64,000 bases of DNA from Rallus limicola (taxonomy: Eukaryota > Chordata > Aves > Gruiformes > Rallidae). Below are positions 54,316-64,000 of this stretch, piece after piece. Every line of letters begins with the position of its first letter. The first letter of the stretch is position 1. The translations under genes were made by a program, and so were the position numbers. Below the pieces are notes generated by a model that ran no database searches, was not told the DNA's origin, and saw nothing but the letters and a program-made list of their open reading frames with translations. The stretch covers positions 9,057,990-9,121,989 of the forward strand of contig JAKCOZ010000011.1 of NCBI GenBank assembly GCA_022605955.1, read 5' to 3'.

Positions 54316-57300
54316 CCACAAATTATGCCAGAATAAGAAGACTGTGAAATGAGTTCAGCTGTGCTTGTGGGATATCAATTTTTTTCTTCACCAGAAAATG
54401 GCAAATAGGATTGACTTGGATAATCTCTATATCACTTCCCTCCTCCCTTTTTCCATTAATTATCTATGAGGAAATTACAAAATTCTCAAAGGTACTTGCT
54501 GTTTGCAGTTATTTGTATACTACACAGTCACATCTGTATTTGTTAACTTTCTTCAAACCCTTCTTGTTGCCTTCTGTACCTTTTTCTTTGTTTATTCACC
54601 TGTTGCACATTATCCAACTCCCAGAGTTCAGACTCTCTGGATAGATAATGCCTTCATGCTAGTTCTTTATGTCTAATACAGTGAGGCATTGATTTTTTTT
54701 TAAAACAGAACTTTCTTTCATTAATAATAGTAATTCAATTCTTGTCTTTCAAACAAAGTAATTCTTCAGCAAATTGGAGAGTGAGGATGAAGATTATTCA
54801 CAAACAATTGATTGATGATGAAATCCTCTCTGTGTCAGTCAGCTCTGGTAATGACTGTAGAAAAAGAACCTCCATTAGCAGATGAAATATGCAGCTTTGC
54901 CTCTGTTCCCAGACTGTTAATTTCTTATTCAGTGATGATAGTATCAAATTATGTTACATCTCCCTAAAATATTTATCTTGCTCCCCAAGCTTTATATTTA
55001 GGTGCCTCAGAGTATACTTATCACCATAGTAGCATAAGACATTTGCAAGGTTCTCCTTCTCTGAGGTACTGAGGGTGAGTTTATATTGACTTTTTGGTAC
55101 CGTTGTATATTGTGGTATGAGTATTAGCCCCCACTGCCCACTTTACTACATGTGCTGAGGTGCAGCAGCTGGTTTCCTTCTCAAAGGAACTCAAATAGGA
55201 ATTTAGGCATTGCCACTGAAGAAGGTACAAATCTAACTAGAAAATTCCGTGCTATTTAAGCTCCTAAAGATATCATTGGGCTTTAAGAGAGATTTTCAGA
55301 AACATCAAGGTTCTGGATCCAATGAAATAGATTTGGAACATGAAATGTTCTCTCTAGGGACAGAATGATCAATTTCTTCATTTTTCTTTTACACATGTCT
55401 CTGTACTATCTGAACACTCTGAAAATATTAACTACCCCTCCTTTGGGAGAAGAGATGCTACTGACAGTGAGATGCAGGATTAAATAACTTTTTGAAAGTA
55501 ATTTAAAAAGCTTTGATTTTAATTTTTTATTTTTAAATAAGTTTTGCATCTTACAGCACCTTTCTATGTTACTTAAGCAACCTGAATTCTGGTATTCTTA
55601 CATTTTGAGTCATCAGTTCTGCAATGGTATTCTCTCACCTTGAAGGGACTAAATGTACTTTTGAACTTCATCCCAGCAACATCCAGGCCTCTTTTCCCCC
55701 CATACCTAGCCCATTTTCATGGTCTGGCCATTTTCATTTTTCCCCCCTCTGAACTTCTCTTTCAACCTCTCTTTCTCCTTTCTTTTACTTTTATATCACA
55801 TTCTCTACCCTTGTATGCTATCTCCACTGTTGTTGTATCTGTCTCACTCTTACCAACACTGGATCCTCTAGTAATAGTGTCCTCAGATTAATTTATTGTC
55901 TCAGTCTACTCTCTTTGCCTTATTCTACTTTTTCTGTGGTCCAGCTGCTGTCCTTCATGTTTTCTAGTCTGAACAGCTGAAGAATCATTGAAGACTCATA
56001 AGAGACAATAACTCTGCAGCCATTTCCTCTGGCTGACTTTAGAGGGAAAATTGCTATAATTTCAGTGAATTCCCTACCCCTGCCCTTCTGAATGTTCCCA
56101 GAGCCATCAGAGTTATTTGTGGGGAAGCTTCAGTAAGTCTGGAGTGAACGTGATTTTTTTTTCCCCTCAAGCTGACTGTTGACTTCTGGGTTTTTGTTGT
56201 GGTGGTAGAAGATGCAGTATCACAATCACTGCAAAAAGAGTAAGTGCTGAATGGGAAACACTAGACTAGGACAGTGTTTAAAAAAAATAAGAAAATGAAA
56301 AGGTCACAAGAATTTTTTTTGCATGCAACCAAAATATGGAATCTTGTATCTGCTCTAACTCCTGGTTAAATATTCCAGAGCAGCTAACATGCAAGCATTT
56401 CACTTGAACTATTTAAATTCTGTTAAATCTTACAGCCACTGTAAACAGAATCTTTAGACAGAAAGTGTTTAGAAACCTTATTAATAAGTAATGTCAGCAG
56501 TCCTGTCTGTAATTTGGTGTGTGCAGAAAATCTGCATGATTAGAGCCTAAACTTCTAAGTTCTTTGGGGACAGCAACCATTACCTTTATCTGGCATTTAG
56601 CATAATGGGAAATTTCCTGACTGAAATCTTTTCACAGTTCTTTAAAAAAAATAAATAAATAAAAAAGCAAACTAGTGTGGATGAATAGTTTAAGCTGAAA
56701 AAATATCTACAAATGACAGAAGAAGAAAACATTGCATGTCTCTGCCCACTTTGTTTCAGATGTAGATCAAAATTACTTGTCTGGTTGCAATATAGGGAAA
56801 TCAATAAAATATTTGCAATATAGGAAAATTAATAAAATATTTCCTCTCAGCTGCTGACTCACTAAGTTATGCTGTGTGGAATAGATGATTACAAGCATTT
56901 TTTTTAAATCCTTGGTAGCAATGTTTTTTTGGTAATGGAAACTCTGGCATACCTAGCAGCATTTGTAAGCACTTGTGTACTTTGCTGTAAATTTCACCAT
57001 CTGCTTTGTATCAAATTTATTAGAATAGACTGAATAGACAGTACTTCAGACAGCTAAAATATTTTCCTGTGTGTCCATGCAATGAGACAATAAGCAGACT
57101 GCTGCCTCAGAAGACACTTAATGTAGGTGCTATATACTAATTTTACTCTTAAAATAAGATAGAAGTGAGATCTCCTTCCCTATGGGTGTGAAAAATATTT
57201 GCACTCCATCCATCCACAACTACATCTCAGTTTAATAAAAAACCCTATAAAATGAAACTAAAGATTCCATATGCTGTTGTATTGCATATTTTTTACACAT

Positions 57301-57734
57301 ACCAACTGTAACCCTGAATTTTTGAATTCCTGAGTACAGAGTGAGCATGACAACCTTCCCTCAACTTCAAGAGGATTGGCATCATGTCTCACTCCTTTTA
57401 CATGGACATCTGTCAAACATTAATAGGCTTTTGAAATAAGGTGTATAAAAATGTCTTCAGAAGCCAGTGTGAGGTCAGTGGTTACAGCTTTGTTCTTGAC
57501 ATCATGAAACTCAGGAGCTCAGTTTGAAACCAAAGCCCCAACATGTAAATAACCACATATGGCTACTAAATGCAGACTAAGTATCTAAGCTTCCTTTGTG
57601 GCCACTACTTCTGAATCTTATACCTGGAGATGGTAACTACAAAACAGGTGCTGAGGGAGAGCTAAACTTTTCTGGAAGGCAGCTGGAGGTCAGGAAAACA
57701 AACAGAGCTTCCAAAAAGACAGCAAGTGCCTACA
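54316..57734. other. No gene seen; one 28-bp tandem duplication
   Basis: Unique AT-rich DNA. It contains (AAAT)n at 56,643-56,667 and the 28-bp duplication at 56,787-56,842. Open frames such as 55,640-55,891 are hydrophobic low-complexity readings without context. Confidence 0.4.
56787..56842 (+). repeat. 28-bp direct tandem duplication
   Basis: GCAATATAGGGAAATCAATA (start of unit 1, 56,787-56,814) and GCAATATAGGAAAATTAATA (start of unit 2, 56,815-56,842) differ at two positions. Both end AAATATTT. Confidence 0.9.
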
Positions 57735-58230
57735 TTAGAATCATGGAATGGATCCATAGGGATCATTGAGTCCAATTCCCTGCTCCTTGCAGAACTACCT
57801 GAAAGTAAACCATATGACTACGAGTGTTATCCAGATGCTCCTTGAACTCTGAGAAGCTTGGTGCCATGACCACTTCCCTGTGTAGCCTGTTCCAGTGACT
57901 GACCACCTTCTGAGAGATGAACCTGTTCCTCATGTCCAATCTAAACTTCCCCTGATACAGCTTCATTACGTCTACTCATGTCCTGTCACTCGTCAACAGA
58001 GAGGAGTTTAGCAGCTTCCCCTCCACTGCCCCCATTCAAGAAGATTGCCATGAAGTCACCCCTCAGACTTCTTTGAGCTGCACATACCAAGCAACCTCAG
58101 CCACACCTCATAAGTCTTGCCCTTGAAGCCTTTCACCTCTGGACACTCTCTAACAGTTTGGTGTCCTTCTCTGTGGCACCCAAAATTGCACTCAGTACCC
58201 AAGGTGGTACAATGCAGTGTAGAGTGGGAG
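57735..58230 (-). mobile_element. CR1 LINE 3' end with ORF2 remnants, minus strand
   Basis: TAGAATCATGGAATGGATCC marks the 3' end on the minus strand, followed by 'AGGGATCATTGAGTCCAATTC'. The antisense ORF2 C-terminus reads FRLDMRNRFISQKVVSHWNR and 'LHREVVMAPSFSEFKEHLD' in one open frame (57,763-57,966). Further upstream text ('CACCTCTGGACACTCTCTAAC', 'GTGTCCTTCTCTGTGGCACCC') continues to about 58,230. It is frameshifted and 5'-truncated, an inactive middle-aged copy. Confidence 0.9.
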
Positions 58231-60759
58231 AGAGTTTAAGACAGTTCAATTAAGTTGAATTGAGATAGTTGAATCAAGCATCTTGTCAATGTAGTCAGTG
58301 GATCTTAAAAAAAGATCTACTCTGCTGTAAATGAGGCAAAATGGATTTTATTTAGTTACCCACGCATGGGCAACTATAGCCATTTTCAACGTCTTGTGGT
58401 GTCTCTAGCTGTCTCCAAGAAGGCATGTGTTTCCTATAGACTATGAAGGATATCTGCCAGACTTATCTGGACTTTCAGATATCTGAGAACATCTGAAATG
58501 TGATTAGATGATCCTGTCAGATATTTCAAATAGAAATATAACACAAACAAATTAGAAGTATAAAAAGACAAATTATGTCTGTCTTGATGTATTCTCTTTT
58601 TTGTTCTTCAAGAACTATCACAACCCTCACCACTGGTTACCAAAATAAGGATTTAATTCAAAGTGTGACTTCGAATTAATATTCCAAATATTGATATGAA
58701 GCTAAGGATGGTCATGATTATGCAAAGACCAGTCCATAAATAATTTGTCTGAGTCCTGTAATGTATTTTCAAAAGTAGAGATGTCAGAGCAGGGTCTTAT
58801 TTCACCTCCTGCACTTCAGCATGTGTCTGGACCCAATAATTTCATCAGTGTTTCTGCACTAGCCACAACAAGCATGTCTGTAACATTTTAGTCTTCAGCA
58901 CTTAGACAGAGAATGCTGTGGCAGCTGAGAAGAGTGAGAGGCACAGTAGCAAAACAGTTGTTCCCAGGAGAGATTGTGGAAAGAATAACCCATGGACTTC
59001 TCTTCATTCTTCAGCAACCCCTGTATCACCCTTGGGTACATTTGGAACATGAGCAATACCACAGGAAGATTTATTGTGTCTGCACAGCTTTTATTTGGCT
59101 TTTTTATTTGCTGTTGTATAAACTGCTTCTTCCTTCTTACCTCCATTTCTTGGCTTACCTCACCCTTCTCTTCCCTCCTTCATCCAGCTTTGTAGCATCA
59201 CAAACTGCAAACACAGAACGAGGATGAAATATGGACTGCCATGCTCATGGTGCCTTTCAAAAGCTTAAGTGATGACATACAGTGTTCACATTCACAGTGG
59301 TAAGGCAAAGAAACTCTGAGGAAAGTGTTTACGCTCAGTGACAGCTTCCCAAAATAGTTTTGTCCTGTAATGACAGATGAGGGGCCACAGACAGGCACCC
59401 CTGTTATCCCTCTGACTGCTGCGAGAATGGGTACTTACATGTTCACATCCAGGATGGACAAACACATCGTTCTCAGTGCTCACCCCTTGCAGTGTAGCTG
59501 GTGGAGCTCTTGTTTTAAAGAACAAAGGGTTTGTTGCTCCTACAAGTGAAATGTGTGGGGAAAAAAATTCTATTCATTTCTTTGAATCTTTAGTTCAGAA
59601 AAATGTACTGGAGACTCTCATCAGATACATTATAATTTGTCCTCCAAAAGGCTTGATCTTGCAAACTTCTTTTACAAAGCCTTTTGCATTATCCCCCTCT
59701 CCAACAGCTGGCATCTCATTCTCCTGTTAACAGTCCCAATTAGGGTAATCACTCTAAAACTTTAGTAGAAAAAGACACACTGAAAACAACTGCTTTATCT
59801 CTTCTAGTTATTTCTTCTTTTGTGTAAATACTTCAGCAATTTAACTGTGCCTGAGTACTTTCTCAAAGGAGAGTTCAGTCAAAAGAGGACAATCATAAAT
59901 CAATATAATCCAGCTTTTTTGTTAGCCCATTCTTTTTAGTGCTCATAATAATGAGACATAGCTGAATTATGTTAACAGTGATTTTTGTTATTATACTTCT
60001 CTCTAAAGCATCTGTTGGTGTTGTGGATGGTCATCCTACAAAATTAAAAATAAGCCAGCAAAATTCTATGAAGAATGGTTCTCTCTTCCCTCTCTCTTAC
60101 TGTCTCCACTCATCTTTATATACTGTTGAGATAAATGTCAGCTGCTGGATGTATGAAAAGATGTGCTGAGTAACCTAGTAAATGTCTTCAGGAAGAAAGA
60201 AAAAAAAAAAGAAAGAAAAATAATTCTAAGTATATATTGTGCTCTGCAAATACAGAACCTGAGCTGTGAGCACAGAAATGCCATTGTAGTCGCCTTTCCT
60301 TGGAGAACACATGTTTCTTGAATGTTGTGGAAAATTGGATGTGAGCCTCTCCAGCCAGCATTCATACTGTGAGCAGCGACCCCAGCAAAAAGAAAATGTG
60401 ATCAGTACATTTTCAGTCTCCCACATCATGGAAATGTTAATCCAGAGATGTGTCTGTAAACATACCATTTCTGTCTGCTCAGACTGGGCCAGGAACTAGA
60501 GTCATGAGAAATATAGGCGTGAGGAAGCATAGACTGTGATTTCTTTTATTTGATAGGTTAAGGAACTAAAAAGAAAGAAAAGGCTTTATCTAGGTCTAAC
60601 AGGTTCAGACTAAATGCTTCAATCCATTAGTAGGGATATTCTTTACCAAGACACAATGTGATGGGACCATAAAGCCTGATTTATTCTTTACCCTTTAGCC
60701 CAAAGCTTCATTACCTCGTGGGTTAGATCTGCCTACCATCACAAGTCTATAAAATAAGT
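58231..60759. other. No gene seen
   Basis: Unique DNA. The region 58,895-59,227 is open on both strands. One plus frame reads as a hydrophobic segment (FIWLFYLLLYKLLLPSYLHF), but there is no start, splice or homology support. An A/GAAA tract lies at 60,192-60,221. Confidence 0.4.
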
Positions 60760-60890
60760 GAGGATGACATATGAAGACATCATCTATTCCAACCCCCTGC
60801 TCAGAAACAGGCTTTGCTACTTTAACTATTCCTGATACACTTCTATGTAATCTGTTCCTGAAAACCTCCACCAACAGAAAGGACCGAAAG
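60760..60890 (-). mobile_element. Possible ancient CR1/L3-like relic
   Basis: 'CATCTATTCCAACCCCCTGC' followed by 'TATGTAATCTGTTCCTGAAAA' and 'CCTCCACC' resembles the antisense 3' UTR of old CR1 elements ('CATCTAGTCCAACCCCCTGCTC...TTTAATCTGTTCTTAAAAACCTCCA'). Short and diverged. Confidence 0.4.
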
Positions 60891-61938
60891 GAATATTGAA
60901 GAGAAACCTTCCCAGAACTTTGAAGGAATTCATTTTCAGACTGAGACACTATTAAATAACCCTGTCTCAGATCCCACAGCTAAAAATCTCTTGCTAGCAG
61001 GTTTGCGGCTTGCCAATCAGTCAGCAGACTGAAATTAGTATCAGAGGAGCAGCAGACAGAAGGAGGTCACACGGCTCTCCTCCCCTGCTCTGCCAGCTAC
61101 AAGCACTAAAACTTTCCTGTTTGAGAACATTTAACAGGGTTTTAAGACACTGTTGCTGACAGACATAGCTTCACTCTCATTGCATCTGGGAGAGATGATG
61201 TGTCAGAAAAAATGGAATAGTAAGGGCAATTTTGGAGTATTATGAGAAGTCACTGTCCTAATTTATGCCTTATTTTGCCCCTGTGCTCATGTCAAACCCT
61301 CTCTTTCTGATAAAAACATGCACAAATTAGACATTATAAAGTCAAATGAGTCCTATAAATGCTGCTTTGTGACAAACATTCTGAACTATGGCTGCGTTGC
61401 CAATTATAAGGGTTTACAGAAAAAGTTCTCAAGGGATGCGCAAGCATCATGGTTGCTACCCATGTGCTATATAAACTTTTCAGGTCCCATAGGCCACTGA
61501 GTATCCCATCAGCTATTGATCAATGGGCAGAGAAACAGCTATCAGTAGAAAGCCAATTATCTCTTTTTATTTCTTTTCAGATTTGGGGAAATATAGGAAG
61601 AAAAATCAGTAATAATAGATGGACCTTGAAAAGAGCAATGATTAAATTCTCCTTGGTTCTGACATTTTAGATTAACAAATTAAAACTATTTCTGCTGTTC
61701 CTTTGATAGAAGAGCTGCCCTCATCACAGACACAGGGAAAGCTTCTCTCCACAGCAGCATACAGTGGCACAGGCATTGCGAAGTCAATCACAGGTTCTTC
61801 AATTACTAGAACCTGTCAAGTCTAGCAAACATCAGTTGATGCTTGAAGACATCAGTGCTGTTATTTATATCACTGCTCACTAGACCTGTATAATTTGGTT
61901 ACGCTAAAGATGGGAATCTGTTTTTTTCCTAAGTGCAG
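60891..61938. other. No gene seen
   Basis: Unique sequence without recognisable features. Open frames are short and unsupported. Confidence 0.4.
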
Positions 61939-62088
61939 AGAGCAGTAGTACTAATGGCATTCATGAACAAGGTTCGCATTGTTGTGAATATTTTAAAAAA
62001 AAATGTATATATGCCTCCCAGGCCTACAAGAGAGGCTACAACTAAAAAGGGCAAATTTTACCTGGGTTATGTAGTGGGTTTTGTTCAG
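61939..62088 (+). other. Exon-like 150-bp open segment (unidentified)
   Basis: The acceptor CTGTTTTTTTCCTAAGTGCAG ends at 61,938. From 61,939 a frame is open through 50 whole codons to a weak donor CAG/GTGATC (62,089). The frame stays open to TAA at 62,158-62,160 if unspliced. The peptide reads RAVVLMAFMNKVRIVVNILK, then NVYMPPRPTREATTKKGKFY and LGYVVGFVQ. Length divisible by three and varied composition favour coding. The poor donor and internal A9 run argue for chance. Not recognised. Confidence 0.2.
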
Positions 62089-64000
62089 GTGATCATTCTT
62101 ACTCCTTTGAATAGGAGTACCTTGATGGCTCAGTTCAAGTGTTGGAACAGGATTATATAAGGCCAAACACATGAAAAAATACAACTGGCACAGAGAATGT
62201 ACAATAAAAACAAGTGAACACAGACAGAAGAGAACATGTAATACGGCATATCTGGACTGTCTTGGTTTTATGCCTTGATACATTGAAATAATCATGAGGT
62301 AAAAAAATTGTTGAGCTAGTTAGCCTGTAAACTAATCCCTTCAAATGTGCAGTGCTCAAAAAGTCATCTGGGAACATTCACACAGAGGCTACTTTGTTCT
62401 AAATAAATCTGCACCTAGTCCAACTCCCAGTGGGAGAGTCCTACTGAGATCAAAGATCTATTGATCAGGCATCTCGATGATAAATCTAAATTTCAGAAAT
62501 TGGGTTCTTGCCTATCCCATGGAGTCTTTGAGAAATGAAAGGGGCAAGGAACATACAGAAGACTCGGTTGTGCTCTCCATGTCTGAAAGTGTTTATTTCC
62601 ACAGTTTTCCAAAATAATGAACAACAACAGAATGAAAACTCAAGACACCAAAACTCAGATGAAACAAAAAACCCTCTCCAACCCCCCAAAAGATAAAAAT
62701 ACCTTTGCATACATAGTGTATGTTAAAAAACCCTACCCACAGTATTAAGTTTTTAATAGGAAAAAGTTCTTCTCTCAGGACCTTCTTTTTGCCAGGTTCG
62801 ACAGTGTGAAACAATATTGACAAAAATGCTCATCCACAGTAAATACTGTCGTATATCCCAGCCTGAACTAAAAACATTGCTAGACATTCCATACACACTG
62901 TCAGTGACCAACTACAAGTGCAAAAGTAGTTCTGGACCTTTTCAAACCATTCAATTCTGATCTAATTAGAAAAGACATGGTTTTCGCTTCCGTCCAGATA
63001 GCTGTTTTCCTGCTCACAGCTTGTGAACATTGTTCTCTCTTCTTTTTCTCATATGCTAGCAAAGTGTGCAGGTGTTGACATCGCTATCCTATATTGCCTG
63101 AAGAATGTGTTCTCCAGATATCCTCACACTGAGGGGCAACACCAATGGCCTAGCATAAAAAGGCAACATCCCTTTCAACACAGTATAGGATGCAGGATGC
63201 TTATGGCAGTTTATGAGGAAATCAGGGAGCAGACTCAACCCTACAGAAGCATTTAGGTAGCTTTATGGTATATTCTGATTTTCAGTTGCTATTTATATAG
63301 AGGTAATTGCTATAGCTTTTGTACATGAAGGAAGGATTGCCTATGTTGTAATGTATAGGGTAGAATTACAAGGAATTTCTAAGCATTTCCAGCCTTGAAA
63401 AAAATATATAATACCATCTTCAAAAGGAACTTCACTACCTCACTGATGTTGTAAACATGGGCATTGGAAATGCTGAGATATTAAACCTGCAGCCCTGTGG
63501 TTAAAATGGAAAGTACAATAAACATGTTTTTGTATGTCCTCCCTGCCAAAGAGAAAATAATGGAAATACTGCAAATAGGTCAAGTAACCAAAAAAAAAGG
63601 AACACAACACAAGTTTTGTGGGCTTTTTTCTTCTGCTAACTCTGAAGAAGAAAGTCAGCAGTACCATTTCTAAGGCATATTGTTGTTTTCCATTCTTTCC
63701 ACCTAGACTACTCCAGACTAGCTGCTAGTGCTCTGTGATAAAAAAAAAAAAAAAGAATGAGCACATACATTTATTAGTGATGTAATATGAGGTATTATGG
63801 ATCTACTGAAAAAAGCTTTCCAATTTATCGCAAGACCTTGGACATGCCATCCTTCAGCTGTCTCTGACTTGGTTTAATTACATGACAAAGGGATGCATGT
63901 GTGAAATTTACTGCGTATGTTTTAAAGTGCCTTGAGATTGTTGAGTTGTAATAAATATACTGTGAAGAATTAAAATACTCTAAAAGGACATTAATTATTT
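62089..64000. other. No gene seen; terminal AT-rich sequence
   Basis: Unique AT-rich DNA with an A15 run at 63,740-63,754. No transposon or exon-like segment is recognisable up to the right edge. Confidence 0.4.

Overview
The window looks like intergenic or intronic DNA from a bird, most likely a neoavian. It is AT-rich, has no dense or operon-like gene layout, and contains no intact protein-coding gene that I can recognise. The recognisable DNA is almost entirely CR1 LINE retrotransposon pieces, many ending in the CR1 3' signature (repeats of ATTCTRTGA), plus two LTR-type endogenous retroviral remnants. I see no Alu or L1. One LTR (14,990-16,156) matches, from memory, a family widespread in Neoaves.

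Layout. 1-220: CR1 reverse-transcriptase fragment on the minus strand, running off the left edge. 1,979-2,145 and 5,639-6,115: minus-strand CR1 3' ends. 2,768-3,036: open frame behind a strong minus-strand splice acceptor. 8,240-8,880: non-repetitive block of conserved-element character. 10,118-10,444: solo-LTR-like sequence abutting a long degraded plus-strand CR1 (10,488-11,946). 12,710-12,794: exon-like segment with good splice signals. 14,990-16,156: 1.17-kb LTR-like element bounded by an exact 8-bp direct repeat. 16-34 kb: mostly unannotatable unique sequence with microsatellites, hairpins and a few candidate exons. 34,630-34,825: old CR1 3' end. 38,295-38,832: younger plus-strand CR1. 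41,318-41,390, 44,590-44,990 and 42,060-42,130: CR1 and MIR-like relics. 47,790-47,848: second exon-like segment. 47,925-48,662: minus-strand CR1 split by a nested plus-strand CR1. 51,420-51,710: GC-richer island with imperfect GCA/CAG triplets. 54,040-54,315: ancient CR1. 57,735-58,230: minus-strand CR1. The rest to 64,000 is AT-rich unique sequence.

No set of genes works together here. The informative content is the history of CR1 insertions: ancient L3/CR1-L-like relics, middle-aged copies and a nested pair. There are also short segments that look like exons of an unidentified gene or lncRNA. Those exon calls rest on splice-site and reading-frame patterns alone. Open frames of 50-150 codons are common by chance in DNA of this composition, so they are given low confidence. 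Family names come from memory of consensus sequences, not from a search.
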